Notes: generated by a model from the letters alone, not told the origin. A stretch of 35,023 bases of DNA from an uncultured Eubacterium sp. (GCA_947642745.1 CANRTU010000047.1:1-35023), one strand, 5' to 3'; numbered from the stretch's first letter, positions 15,973 to 23,753 are shown. Program-made: numbers and translations.

Positions 15973-18096
15973 TCAGATATCCAGTACCCGGTACCAGTAA
16001 CCCGGCTGTTCTCCACGTTCATTTTTCTGAGCCTGCGCCAGAAAGTCTGGAAATCCAAAAATGGATGCCATGACATGCTCCTGATTCTGATAAATTCCCG
16101 GAATGCCAATGATCCAGCTGTGTCCGATTTTTCCAAATATTAAATACCGGTAGTTAAAAAATCCGTGCAGTAAAAAGCTGTTGTTCACCACGCTCCAGTA
16201 TTTTTCCGGCAACAGACGCACGTCTTTGATTTCTATGCGCACACAGAGCACATGATCATGATCTTCAAACTGGTTTAAAACCGGATAAATCCGCAACATA
16301 TACCGCCAGGTCTGTTCCCACTGATGAGTCACAGGCTGTGGCTGGATTTCGGCTGTACAGATATTTGAAGTGCGTGACGTCTGTTCCCGGTCATCCTCCA
16401 TTGTCTGTGTACGCTGATCCTGGCGCATGGTACTCACCGCATCCTGCACATTTTGTACCAGATGATTTTCTGTATACTGTGTATGCTGTCCCTGCCGCAT
16501 ATCCTGCATGGAATTGTGCGGCGTCTGATATCCCGTATGCTGATCCTGACGGACTGCAGCCCCGGTTTCCTGTACCGGATAGTATCCCCCATTCTGTCCC
16601 TGCTGCATCGTATTAACCGCATCCTGCACACTCTGTACCGGCATGGCAGCCCTGCTTCTGTTCTGGTTCATACGCTGGTAATCTGAGTAATACTGCCGGT
16701 ATTGCGCCATATCAGGATGGCTTCTGCCAGAGGAAGCATTCTCTGCCTGCGATCCCTGACCATGCTCTGGCGTCTGTGCCGGCCTGTCGTTTTTTACATG
16801 TTCCGTTTCCTGCGGATATGTATCACCGCCGACATTTTGCTGTAAACGGCCTGTATGTTTCTGCCTGTTTCCAGAAACCATGGTATCAGTATTTAAGTGC
16901 ATACCAGCAGCATTTTCATTATTATTTTCTACAGAAGCATTTTCCACCGGACTGCCATTCTGATTCTTGTCATGACTGTACATACTGCCTGTTTCCGTTG
17001 CGTTTTGCCTGTTCATATCAGTTGTACGATTTTGCGCAGGTATACTGCCATGTTCATTCTGCATGTTCCAGTCTCTCTGACGGCTGTTTAAATTAGCTCC
17101 ATTTTGTAACCTCTGTTGTGCCATCTGGCCGTTTCTGCCCTGATTCATTGTCTGTCTGACAGGCACTCTCTGTTGCATGGCCTGACCGTTCCGGTTATGG
17201 TTATTCCCCCTTATATTACCACCATGACGGACATTTGCCACCTGATGAATATTGCCTGTATGCTCCCGCATTGAAGCATCACTGCCAGAATCAGTCCCTT
17301 TTCCGGTATTTCTTTCTTTTTGCTGGTTACCGGATATATCTGTCTGACTGGTACCTTTCTGCATATTATCCGGATCATTGATAGTATCAGACTGTGTGCC
17401 TGCGGATACACCAGACATTGTTTCATTTTTTATGGCTGCGGATGTATGAGTGGATATCTGTGTGTTCTGCATATTTCCGGAATCATCTGTGGTCATTGTG
17501 CCATTTTTTTCCGGGCTGACATTTTGATTTCCGTCAGACGCAGAGGCATTTGCGGCTTTACTGTCTTTGTTTTGTACAGCTGATACTGTGCCGGACTCTT
17601 CCCGTGATACCGGATCAGAAACTGACTGGCCGTCTGCGGTATAATTTTCTGTCATGCTGCGTCCTGACTTCTGATCCACATTTATCTGCGGACTGTCTGA
17701 TTCTGTCTGCTCCGGATTCCATATCTCAAACCGCATGGTATCTACCGGCTGTTCATCCCACTGGCTTAGAAAAGTAACCTGTTCATCAATCAGAATAATA
17801 ATCCCGTTCATCTGCATAATCTGCCAGGATGTCTGTCCAATATTTTCTTCTGGCTGTTCATACCGGAAATCCGCCTGATTATTTCTAAAAACAATATTTC
17901 CTATAGAAATTCCCTGTATAATTTCTTTCTTTCTGACAAATAAATAAACCGTACCAGTTTTACCGCCGTATCCGCTTTCCTGCAGATGAATGTCTATACG
18001 GTTGCGTCCGGTACGAAGTTCAATTCTGGCAAACCCGGAATTGTGAATTTTCTGATTGTTGTAAATAGAATATAAGTAACTGACAAATCGTTTCAT
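15973..18096 (-). CDS. Low-complexity Gln/Asn-rich protein, probable DUF6128 family
   Basis: 707 aa from the ATG chosen. A folded N-terminal domain (about 1-125; MKRFVSYLYSIYNN...GYGGKTGTVYLFVRKKE) and a folded C-terminal domain (about 585-707; DVRLLPEKYWSVVNNSFLLH, ending in GYWYRVLDI) flank about 450 residues dominated by Gln, Asn, Ser, Thr, Met and Gly. The middle holds imperfect repeats such as SVQDAVNTMQQGQN and NVQDAVSTMRQDQR. I recall the two end domains as the Lachnospiraceae family DUF6128; function unknown. There is no signal peptide. A TTG three codons upstream (18105) is an alternative start; neither has a strong ribosome site. The prion-like middle region suggests assembly or a scaffold, but that is inference. 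Confidence 0.75.
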   Translation of the reverse strand: MKRFVSYLYSIYNNQKIHNSGFARIELRTGRNRIDIHLQESGYGGKTGTVYLFVRKKEIIQGISIGNIVFRNNQADFRYEQPEENIGQTSWQIMQMNGIIILIDEQVTFLSQWDEQPVDTMRFEIWNPEQTESDSPQINVDQKSGRSMTENYTADGQSVSDPVSREESGTVSAVQNKDSKAANASASDGNQNVSPEKNGTMTTDDSGNMQNTQISTHTSAAIKNETMSGVSAGTQSDTINDPDNMQKGTSQTDISGNQQKERNTGKGTDSGSDASMREHTGNIHQVANVRHGGNIRGNNHNRNGQAMQQRVPVRQTMNQGRNGQMAQQRLQNGANLNSRQRDWNMQNEHGSIPAQNRTTDMNRQNATETGSMYSHDKNQNGSPVENASVENNNENAAGMHLNTDTMVSGNRQKHTGRLQQNVGGDTYPQETEHVKNDRPAQTPEHGQGSQAENASSGRSHPDMAQYRQYYSDYQRMNQNRSRAAMPVQSVQDAVNTMQQGQNGGYYPVQETGAAVRQDQHTGYQTPHNSMQDMRQGQHTQYTENHLVQNVQDAVSTMRQDQRTQTMEDDREQTSRTSNICTAEIQPQPVTHQWEQTWRYMLRIYPVLNQFEDHDHVLCVRIEIKDVRLLPEKYWSVVNNSFLLHGFFNYRYLIFGKIGHSWIIGIPGIYQNQEHVMASIFGFPDFLAQAQKNERGEQPGYWYRVLDI

Positions 18097-18190
18097 ATAT
18101 TTCAAAGACCCCGATCCTGTTCGTTATTACAATGTATGTGCCACTTTACAAATCATGCATGAAAATATTTTTTACTTTCTGAACTGAATA

Positions 18191-18208
18191 CCAGAGCGTG
18201 TCTGAAAA
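18191..18208 (+). repeat. Third copy of the AGAGCGTGTTTGAAAA repeat
   Basis: CCAGAGCGTGTCTGAAAA differs by one base from the copy at 15067. It lies in the divergent spacer between the DUF6128-like gene and the Fur-family gene. Confidence 0.65.
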
Positions 18209-18251
18209 TACTCCGGGATAAAATTTCCATATAATTTCTGTATAGTTCTTA

Positions 18252-18290
18252 TTGACTTTTTATATGCATACTCTATAATGATAACAGTAA
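18252..18290 (+). promoter_or_regulatory. Promoter of the perR-like gene with possible autoregulatory box
   Basis: TTGACT (18252-18257), 16-bp spacer, TATAAT (18274-18279). The A+T-rich stretch CTATAATGATAACAG overlapping the -10 partly matches the PerR/Fur consensus TTATAATNATTATAA (about 10 of 14 defined positions), so self-repression is possible. Confidence 0.6.
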
Positions 18291-18319
18291 TAATTCTTAA
18301 TATAATAGGAGATATGCGT

Positions 18320-18709
18320 ATGAAATACAGCAGACAAAGGGAAAGTATCCTTCAATATCTCCGCTCTGCCACATGCCACCCTACAGCGGAAGATATTTAT
18401 CACCATATCCAGACGGACAATCCAAACATCAGCCTTGGTACCGTTTACCGCAACCTCACCCTCTTATCAGACCTTGGCCAGATTCAGAAAATCTCTACTC
18501 TGGACGGGCCGGACCGGTTTGATGGAAATTTTCTTCCCCATTATCATTTTGTATGCAGGGAATGCGGCAAGGTACAGGATCTGGAAATGGACGCACTGGA
18601 TCATATCAATCTGCTTGCCGCCCATAATTTCGCAGGCACAATCGAAGGTCATGTCACGCATTTTTTTGGAAAATGCCCAGACTGTACAATGAAAGATGTA
18701 ATAAAATAA
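18320..18709 (+). CDS. perR: Fur-family repressor, probably PerR
   Basis: 129 aa from the chosen start. The winged helix (about 1-80) includes HPTAEDIYHHIQ and LGTVYRNLTLLSDLGQI. The metal-sensing and dimer region has the HYHFVCRECGKVQDLEMD stretch and a second CPDC pair, giving the structural Cys4 zinc site. The regulatory His/Asp ligands are in place (an Asp rather than Glu after the CGK segment favours PerR). In-frame upstream starts are excluded: 18278 lies in the -10 box and 18314 is only 2 bases from AGGAG, while 18320 is 8 bases away. The following rubrerythrin gene, a typical PerR target, supports the assignment. Fur or Zur remain possible. Confidence 0.88.
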   Translation: MKYSRQRESILQYLRSATCHPTAEDIYHHIQTDNPNISLGTVYRNLTLLSDLGQIQKISTLDGPDRFDGNFLPHYHFVCRECGKVQDLEMDALDHINLLAAHNFAGTIEGHVTHFFGKCPDCTMKDVIK

Positions 18710-18733
18710 AACAGGAATTGTTATTAATTTCTA

Positions 18734-18762
18734 TTGACAGGTTTTCGATAATATGTTATAAA
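18734..18762 (+). promoter_or_regulatory. Promoter of the rubrerythrin gene
   Basis: TTGACA (18734-18739), 17-bp spacer, TATAAA (18757-18762): a strong promoter. The surrounding GATAATATGTTATAAATTTATCATC is palindrome-rich and includes a 6/7 match to the PerR half-site ATTATAA, suggesting peroxide control. The leader is about 107 bases. Confidence 0.7.
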
Positions 18763-18876
18763 TTTATCATCAGATCACAACCAGTATCCAAAGAACAGCT
18801 TTTGCTGACAGATATCAGACAGGGCTTTGACAGGAACTGGACAAATATATTATTTAATTAAGAAAAGGAGAATAAA

Positions 18877-19419
18877 ATGGCTAAATTTGTATGTCAGGTA
18901 TGTGGTTATGTTCATGAAGGAGATTCTGCACCAGATCAGTGTCCGGTATGTAAGGCACCGGCTGAGAAATTCACAAAACAGGAAGGTGAGACAACCTGGG
19001 CTGCAGAACACGTAGTAGGTGTAGCAAAGGGCGTTCCGGATGATATCATCGAAGATTTAAGAGCAAACTTCAACGGCGAATGTTCAGAAGTTGGTATGTA
19101 TCTTGCAATGGCAAGAGTTGCTCACAGAGAAGGATATCCGGAAATCGGCCTTTACTGGGAAAAAGCTGCTTATGAAGAAGCTGAACATGCTGCAAAATTC
19201 GCTGAATTACTCGGTGAAGTTGTTACTGACAGCACCAAAAAGAACCTGGAAATGCGTGTAGCAGCTGAAAACGGCGCTACAGAAGGCAAAACAGATCTGG
19301 CTAAACGTGCAAAAGCTGCTAACCTTGACGCAATTCATGATACAGTTCATGAAATGGCAAGAGATGAGGCAAGACATGGCAAGGCATTTGCTGGTCTGTT
19401 AAAGAGATATTTTGGCTAA
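18877..19419 (+). CDS. Reverse rubrerythrin
   Basis: 180 aa. The rubredoxin-like Fe(Cys)4 domain is at the N-terminus ([10 protein letters not shown] at about 6-15 and CPVCKAP at about 22-28), ahead of the ferritin-like diiron domain, which is the reversed order that defines revRbr. Diiron ligands are visible in [40 protein letters not shown] and [16 protein letters not shown]. Known revRbr proteins reduce hydrogen peroxide, and some oxygen, with electrons from NADH via rubredoxin oxidoreductases, protecting anaerobes. It has AAAGGAG before the ATG and a strong promoter. Highly biased codons fit strong expression. It follows perR by 167 bp. Confidence 0.96.
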   Translation: MAKFVCQVCGYVHEGDSAPDQCPVCKAPAEKFTKQEGETTWAAEHVVGVAKGVPDDIIEDLRANFNGECSEVGMYLAMARVAHREGYPEIGLYWEKAAYEEAEHAAKFAELLGEVVTDSTKKNLEMRVAAENGATEGKTDLAKRAKAANLDAIHDTVHEMARDEARHGKAFAGLLKRYFG

Positions 19420-19444
19420 TATTTATATGGATTTTTAGATGGAG

Positions 19445-19476
19445 AGAGGATGGACAGGCAGTGTCTGTCCTCTTTT
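19445..19476 (+). terminator. Terminator of the rubrerythrin gene
   Basis: AGAGGA(T)GGACAG pairs with CTGTCCTCT across a 7-base loop and is followed by TTTTT: a standard intrinsic terminator with one bulged base. Confidence 0.88.
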
Positions 19477-19479
19477 TCG

Positions 19480-19740
19480 TTGTCCTTTTACATTTAGGAT
19501 GTTCTTACATCAACTATAAATTGTCCTTTTTAGAAGTTGTCCTTTTTTATAATCCTATTTTACCTCCATAATCCAGTATTTGCAGGCATTTCTTTATTAT
19601 GAACTAACAACAACTTATCTGGAACTATCCACATTTCTATATCATTTTTCTATATCATAATACAAATATACAAGTTCGTACTGCTGCCTGTCTGCAATAA
19701 TATACTCATTCTATCAAGATGAGATATCTTAAATTGATAT
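19480..19740. repeat. A+T-rich spacer with three TTGTCCTTTT repeats
   Basis: TTGTCCTTTT occurs at 19480-19489, 19521-19530 and 19537-19546, directly repeated. Further on, TTCTATATCAT is tandemly repeated at about 19634-19660. No gene is seen. The stretch separates the peroxide locus from the toxin-antitoxin block and may mark the edge of an acquired segment. Confidence 0.5.
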
Positions 19741-19769
19741 TTGAATATATAAAGAAACAGATGTATAAT
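19741..19769 (+). promoter_or_regulatory. Promoter of the MNT/HEPN pair
   Basis: TTGAAT (19741-19746), 17-bp spacer, TATAAT (19764-19769). Confidence 0.65.
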
Positions 19770-19853
19770 ATTTACAAAAGAAATACAAATAAACAAAATC
19801 ATTATTGCCTGCATAAATAATCTATAATTCAAATATATTCGTTGGAGGTATAT

Positions 19854-20153
19854 ATGAACGATAAAATATATACAACAGAACAGATAAAAAATATTTTAAC
19901 GCCCATCTTTCAGACCTATCACATACAGCGTGCTGTTTTATTTGGTTCCTATGCAAAGGGTACTCCGCATAGCAGCAGCGATATTGATATACTTGTAGAC
20001 AGCGGACTGCATGGTCTTGCTTTTTATGGATTATTGGAAGATGTAGCCACATCTTTGAATAAATCCGTTGACTTAATCGACTGTACAGAAATTATTCCAG
20101 ATTCTGCTATAGACAGCGAAATTAAAAAGAATGGAGTACTTATTTATGGATAA
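19854..20153 (+). CDS. MNT-domain nucleotidyltransferase antitoxin (MntA type)
   Basis: 99 aa minimal nucleotidyltransferase. The catalytic signature GSYAKGTPHSSSDIDILVD (about 32-50) has the GS and the two metal-binding Asp residues. In type VII toxin-antitoxin systems this enzyme transfers AMP groups to a tyrosine of the partner HEPN RNase and so silences it. A TTG-initiated extension to 19842 overlaps the ribosome site itself; GGAGG at 19844-19848 places the true ATG at 19854. It overlaps the HEPN gene by 8 bases, the usual translational coupling. A+T content is higher than in the housekeeping block. Confidence 0.9.
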   Translation: MNDKIYTTEQIKNILTPIFQTYHIQRAVLFGSYAKGTPHSSSDIDILVDSGLHGLAFYGLLEDVATSLNKSVDLIDCTEIIPDSAIDSEIKKNGVLIYG

Positions 20154-20493
20154 GAAAGATAAGCAGACTTTAAATAAAATATATAACCACGTTGTATCTA
20201 TTTTATTATATTGTGAAAATTGTTCATCTTTTGCAGACTTTCAAAAAGACAAGATGCGAATAGAAGCCTGTGTATTTAATCTGATGCAGATTGGTGAACT
20301 TGCTAAAACTTCTCTAAGCGAAAACGCAAAAAGTAACGTTCCCTCAATACCTTGGAAACAGGTTTATGGTATGAGAAATCGTATTGTGCATGGCTATGAA
20401 GGTATTGAAATGAAAATAGTATGGGAAACTATCGAACATGATTTACCTATATTAAAAAAAGAACTGCAAAATATATTATTGAAACAAAAATGA
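20146..20493 (+). CDS. HEPN-domain RNase toxin (HepT/DUF86 type)
   Basis: 115 aa, all-helical HEPN fold. The RNase active-site motif R-x4-6-H is present as RNRIVH (about residues 84-89), preceded by IPWKQVYGM. The conserved Tyr two residues after that motif (HGYEGI) is the residue AMP-modified by the partner in studied HepT systems. GGAG at 20133-20136 favours the ATG at 20146; an in-frame ATG at 20131 lies upstream. It ends in TGA at 20491, overlapping by four bases the ATG of a BrnT-like fragment. The pair probably maintains itself or acts in stress or phage defence. Confidence 0.9.
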   Translation: MDKKDKQTLNKIYNHVVSILLYCENCSSFADFQKDKMRIEACVFNLMQIGELAKTSLSENAKSNVPSIPWKQVYGMRNRIVHGYEGIEMKIVWETIEHDLPILKKELQNILLKQK

Positions 20494-20615
20494 TAAATGA
20501 TGTTCCGTTTGTCGTTTATACAGAGCGTAAACAGAACATACGCCTAATTCCAGCAAGACTTGCCAACAAAACAGAATGGAGTATTTACTATGATACGGAC
20601 AGTTACTTTAGATAG
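20490..20615 (+). pseudogene. BrnT-like toxin C-terminal remnant, 41 codons
   Basis: The reading frame starts at an ATG that overlaps the HEPN stop and ends at TAG 20613-20615. It encodes the C-terminal strand-helix of a BrnT-type RNase: VVYTERKQNIRLIPARLANKTEW corresponds to the family pattern 'v.yteR...iRiISARkAtk.E', but the N-terminal half with the usual WDxxKxxxNxxKHG region is missing. Its end overlaps the start of the following antitoxin gene by 26 bases, as in intact brnT-brnA pairs. It is best read as a deletion remnant; whether the fragment is translated is unknown. Confidence 0.65.
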
Positions 20616-20778
20616 AAACCAAAAGCCTATACAAGAGCAAATCAGGCAGATTGAAGAAGCTGCAAAGAAAGAGATTGTATATGACGAAGATTCTCCCGAA
20701 CTTACCCCGGCAATGGAAAAAGCATTCCGGCTGGCAGCAAAAAACCGTAACACATACAGAAAAGCCAATATATCATAA
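20590..20778 (+). CDS. Short BrnA-like antitoxin, 62 aa
   Basis: The small charged protein begins MIRTVTLDRNQKP and contains YDEDSPELTPAMEKAF, a pattern I associate with short antitoxins following BrnT-type toxins in Clostridia. GGAG lies 8 bases upstream of the chosen ATG; a longer in-frame form from 20560 exists but lacks a site. Its toxin partner is reduced to the C-terminal remnant just upstream, so it would be an orphan antitoxin. It has no visible DNA-binding ribbon-helix-helix of full BrnA length, so the family is tentative. Confidence 0.55.
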   Translation: MIRTVTLDRNQKPIQEQIRQIEEAAKKEIVYDEDSPELTPAMEKAFRLAAKNRNTYRKANIS

Positions 20779-20812
20779 ATACTATAATGCGTTATGAATC
20801 ATAATTTAAAAA

Positions 20813-20837
20813 GCAGCAGTTTAAAACTAACTGCTGC
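20813..20837 (-). terminator. Terminator of the FG-GAP-like secreted protein gene
   Basis: GCAGCAGTT (20813-20821) and AACTGCTGC (20829-20837). On the minus strand the stem is followed by TTTTTAAATT. It also lies just beyond the BrnA-like gene and may serve both. Confidence 0.85.
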
Positions 20838-20869
20838 CTGTTTCGCATCTGATTATAAACTGCTGTAAA

Positions 20870-21607
20870 TCAGGAATATGTTTTTCTTCCGGTTTTTCTC
20901 GTCCACTTTTTCTGATCCGGATAAGTAAAAGAGCCCTGGCGGATACTGGTTACCGCTTTACTATCAGCTTTATAAAACGTTTCACTGACAGGCTTGTCAT
21001 ATTTTTTATAAAGTCTGGTATATTGTTTCGTGCTTATTTTTGCCTTCCTGCCATTCACTTTTTTCGTACAGATCACATCCCCTGTAGCGGATGAAGAGTC
21101 ATATGTCAGTTCCATAATGGTTGTTAATTTATTTTTATTTTTTTGCAGTTTATGAAACTTAACGCCATTCTCAAATGCGCTTCCAGACCACATATCTTTT
21201 ATAATGCCATTTTTACATAATATGCAGGTGCCTGCACGGTATCCGATGTTAATCATAAGCTGAACGGCTTTTCCTTTATCAAATGTATAGACATCATAGA
21301 TTGTCCCGCCGCTTAAACCGATAAACAGTTCTGGTATACCGTCGTTATTATAATCCATAATTCTGTATATTGTATGTTGATTCACATCGTACTGACTTGC
21401 TATTATAAATTCTGTATTGACCGGACTTTTTTCCCAGTCATAATCAGGATTATTTTTTACTGTTTCAAAGGTGTTTAAATATTCCTGAACGATATCTGCG
21501 TACGCCTGCCCGGCCTGTTGATTTATGTCTGCCGCATGAGCATTCCCAGCTGGGATAATACTGAATATAAATACCACAGACAACATGAGCGCTATTAACT
21601 TTTTCAT
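20870..21607 (-). CDS. Secreted protein with an FG-GAP/EF-hand-like motif, 245 aa
   Basis: It has a clear signal peptide: MKKLIALMLSVVFIFSIIPA followed by a probable AHA cleavage site near residue 25. The mature part contains MDYNNDGIPELFIGLS (about 84-99), a calcium-binding D-x-D/N-x-D-G loop embedded in an FG-GAP/VCBS-type strand. The region after it is basic and Lys/Thr-rich. There is no anchor motif. The role is unknown; similar small secreted proteins of gut Clostridia are often described only as hypothetical. The leader has an AAAGGAG site. A TGGTACAAT extended -10 lies at 21676-21684 on the minus strand. Confidence 0.8.
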   Translation of the reverse strand: MKKLIALMLSVVFIFSIIPAGNAHAADINQQAGQAYADIVQEYLNTFETVKNNPDYDWEKSPVNTEFIIASQYDVNQHTIYRIMDYNNDGIPELFIGLSGGTIYDVYTFDKGKAVQLMINIGYRAGTCILCKNGIIKDMWSGSAFENGVKFHKLQKNKNKLTTIMELTYDSSSATGDVICTKKVNGRKAKISTKQYTRLYKKYDKPVSETFYKADSKAVTSIRQGSFTYPDQKKWTRKTGRKTYS

Positions 21608-21675
21608 CTGATTCTCCTTTAATTGTTTTTGTGATATGAAAAGACATATATATCATGCCCTTCATAATACGTATC

Positions 21676-21684
21676 ATTGTACCA
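21676..21684 (-). promoter_or_regulatory. Extended -10 promoter of the 20870-21607 gene
   Basis: TGGTACAAT on the minus strand (TACAAT at 21676-21681), about 65 bases upstream of the ATG. An imperfect -35 (ATGACA) lies 15 bp further up. Confidence 0.5.
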
Positions 21685-21812
21685 GCAGACACGATCTGTC
21701 ATCATGTTCTGATCCATAACACTTTATCCGGCTCTGGCTATGATACTGTGTAAAAGCCTGTAAAAAACCTCCCCTTTCATGGTGCATTTCCTTTCTATTT
21801 TATGATTTTTTT

Positions 21813-21979
21813 ACTAATGTACTGTATCATTGATACTCAGCCAAACCTCCCTGCTCAGGCTTCCATCGGACTGCGTTGCCTTCACTCAACGATGCCACCG
21901 CATCGCCCCGTTCAGGCGCCTTGCCGCTGAAACCCTGTTCAGCGGAGTTTTGACAGATATCAACGATACAATACACTAG
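21813..21979. repeat. 167-bp element with imperfect terminal inverted repeats
   Basis: The ends ACTAATGTACTGTATCATTG (from 21813) and, inverted, ACTAGTGTATTGTATCGTTG (ending 21979) match over about 22 of 26 positions. Inside, CCGCTGAA pairs with TTCAGCGG (about 21928-21950), and the interior is G+C-rich with more pairing potential. It has no coding capacity. It is a MITE-like or structured repeat element, only 63 bp from the first 126-bp repeat copy. Confidence 0.55.
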
Positions 21980-22042
21980 TATAGAAAAATTCTACCATAT
22001 ATTCATATGATTCACTATAGTTTCCAGATATTTTTAATAAAA

Positions 22043-22168
22043 AAGTATCCGGCATAGCCGGATACTCCGCCTGCGGCGGGCTGCCTCTGGCAGCATTTTC
22101 TTTTCCGACGCAGTGCGATCCTCCCTGAGGGTTTTACTTTATTGAACTCTCTTTCCTATAAAGTAAAA
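22043..22168 (+). repeat. 126-bp multi-hairpin repeat, copy A
   Basis: Consecutive hairpins: GTATCCGGC-ATA-GCCGGATAC, CCGCC-TGC-GGCGG, GCTGCC-TCT-GGCAGC, CCTC-CCT-GAGG, and a terminal TTTTACTTTAT/ATAAAGTAAAA stem. It aligns without gaps to copies B and C with about 12 differences. The terminal stem differs from theirs at two base pairs, both compensated. Confidence 0.9.
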
Positions 22169-22284
22169 AAGCATTCCTCCTGCCGGACAAAATCAGAAAA
22201 ATAAAAATCAGAGTCAGACTGATATGAGCTGATATGAGCATATATGGAAACTGCTGGAAATCCGTAATATAAATCCGGTTTTAT

Positions 22285-22313
22285 TTGATATTATCAGTAA
22301 ATACATGTATAAT
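22285..22313 (+). promoter_or_regulatory. Promoter of the amidase gene
   Basis: TTGATA (22285-22290), 17-bp spacer, TATAAT (22308-22313). This excludes the longer in-frame start at 22285 and leaves a leader of about 43 bases. Confidence 0.75.
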
Positions 22314-22362
22314 AATTCCACAAATACTGCGAAAGCAGATATACAAAAGGAGAACACTGACC

Positions 22363-23559
22363 ATGAAACGAAAAATTATCGCAAGTCTTTTGTCATTATT
22401 CCTGCTTGCCGGACTCACTGGCGCAGCTCCCGAAACACCTGAACCAGAACCTGAAGCTCCTGAAATTACGATGATACCTGCTCCCGTCACCAGCAAAGCA
22501 TCCGCCAGTTCTATCCGCATTGCCTGGACTTCCGCTGAAGACGACGTAGTAAAAACTTATTTTGTCATGAGACGAAAAACTAAAAATAACGAAGGAACAG
22601 GCAAATGGAAAACCATTGCGAAAGTAAAATCAGACGGCGTGAAAGACGGCCCGGAAAATTCTTATACAGACCAGTTCGAGTCTTCCCTTCCCGTACAGTA
22701 CGAATACAAAATCTGTATACTTTCCATGGATAAAACCATGGATACACGGGACGCATCCTGTGAGGAAGAGACAAATGTACATACCGCCCTTGGTACAAAC
22801 GTTAAGGTCTGTATTGATCCCGGTCATTTCAAAACAGTCAACAATAACTATGATCTCACTGGCGCTGATGGTAAATTCCCGTATTCAGAAGCTAAATTTA
22901 ACCTGAAAACTGGTAAGGCGCTGCAGACAGAACTGAAGGATTCCTATGGCATTGACAGTTATATGACCAGAACAGCAAAAAAAATTTCCCTTACATATAG
23001 TGGCAAAAAATATGTCAATGATCATCTGGATCAGAGTAATATCGCAGTACGTGGTTATATGGCGAAAGCAAATGACTGCGATCTGTTTATCTCCCTTCAT
23101 ACAAATTCCACCAGCCATACCACAAATCCATGGAGCCAGCCAGACTCCATAAACAAAGTGTATGTATTTGTCAATAGTATTGCGCACAACAGTGACAGGG
23201 ATATGAAAATTGCCAATGCCATCGGCCTTTCCCTTACGGAATACAACCAGGATGCCGGCATACAGACTACCGGATTTACAACACGCACGCTAGGACAGGC
23301 TGCCTCTTTTTCCAACCTGAGCAACGATGCTTCCAACGCTAACGGTACAATTGTATTCCGCAAAGGAAGCAGCGGTTCTGACTATTACGGCGTGTTAAGA
23401 GGCTGCAGTACAGACGGGGTTCCGGGTATTCTGGTAGAACATGCCTTTCATGCTACAAAAATTATGCGGAAACAGGCAAAAGCTTCCGCAGATCTGTATG
23501 AAAACTGGGCGGCCTGCGACGCATATGGAATAGCCTGCGGTTTCGGATTTTCAGATTAA
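22363..23559 (+). CDS. Secreted N-acetylmuramoyl-L-alanine amidase (Amidase_3)
   Basis: 398 aa. Signal peptide MKRKIIASLLSLFLLAGLTG, then a Pro/Glu-rich linker, a fibronectin type III-like domain (about 40-140; SASSIRIAWTSAEDDVVKTY) and the zinc amidase domain (about 145-398). Metal and catalytic residues are in VCIDPGHF (His), the Glu of YSEAKFN, ISLHTNS (His) and ILVEHAFH (Glu). It cleaves the bond between muramic acid and L-Ala in peptidoglycan. AAGGAG lies 10 bases upstream of the ATG. It is convergent with the papain-fold/BspA protein across a shared terminator, suggesting a small cell-wall module. The signal peptide ends near LTGAAP without a lipobox cysteine. Confidence 0.92.
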   Translation: MKRKIIASLLSLFLLAGLTGAAPETPEPEPEAPEITMIPAPVTSKASASSIRIAWTSAEDDVVKTYFVMRRKTKNNEGTGKWKTIAKVKSDGVKDGPENSYTDQFESSLPVQYEYKICILSMDKTMDTRDASCEEETNVHTALGTNVKVCIDPGHFKTVNNNYDLTGADGKFPYSEAKFNLKTGKALQTELKDSYGIDSYMTRTAKKISLTYSGKKYVNDHLDQSNIAVRGYMAKANDCDLFISLHTNSTSHTTNPWSQPDSINKVYVFVNSIAHNSDRDMKIANAIGLSLTEYNQDAGIQTTGFTTRTLGQAASFSNLSNDASNANGTIVFRKGSSGSDYYGVLRGCSTDGVPGILVEHAFHATKIMRKQAKASADLYENWAACDAYGIACGFGFSD

Positions 23560-23614
23560 TCATTTTGATATTGTCACAGAGTTGCTAAAAACCAGAAGAT
23601 CTCTTTCCACAGAA

Positions 23615-23656
23615 AAAACATCAGGCAGCTTCTCATCTGAAGCTGCCTGATGTTTT
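23615..23656. terminator. Bidirectional terminator between the amidase and BspA-like genes
   Basis: AAAACATCAGGCAGCTTC (23615-23632) pairs perfectly with GAAGCTGCCTGATGTTTT (23639-23656): an 18-bp stem with a 6-base loop and A/T tracts on both sides. Confidence 0.95.
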
Positions 23657-23753
23657 ATATTCCAGTATAAGCCCGGTACGGCGTATAACGGATCATGTAC
23701 CTCCGGTGTACCTTATTTTAATCGTTATCCTAAGACTTCCACAGCAAATATTA

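Noticed and set aside
19842..19853. Upstream TTG start for the MNT gene
   Set aside because: It overlaps the GGAGG ribosome site itself; the ATG at 19854 is correctly spaced.
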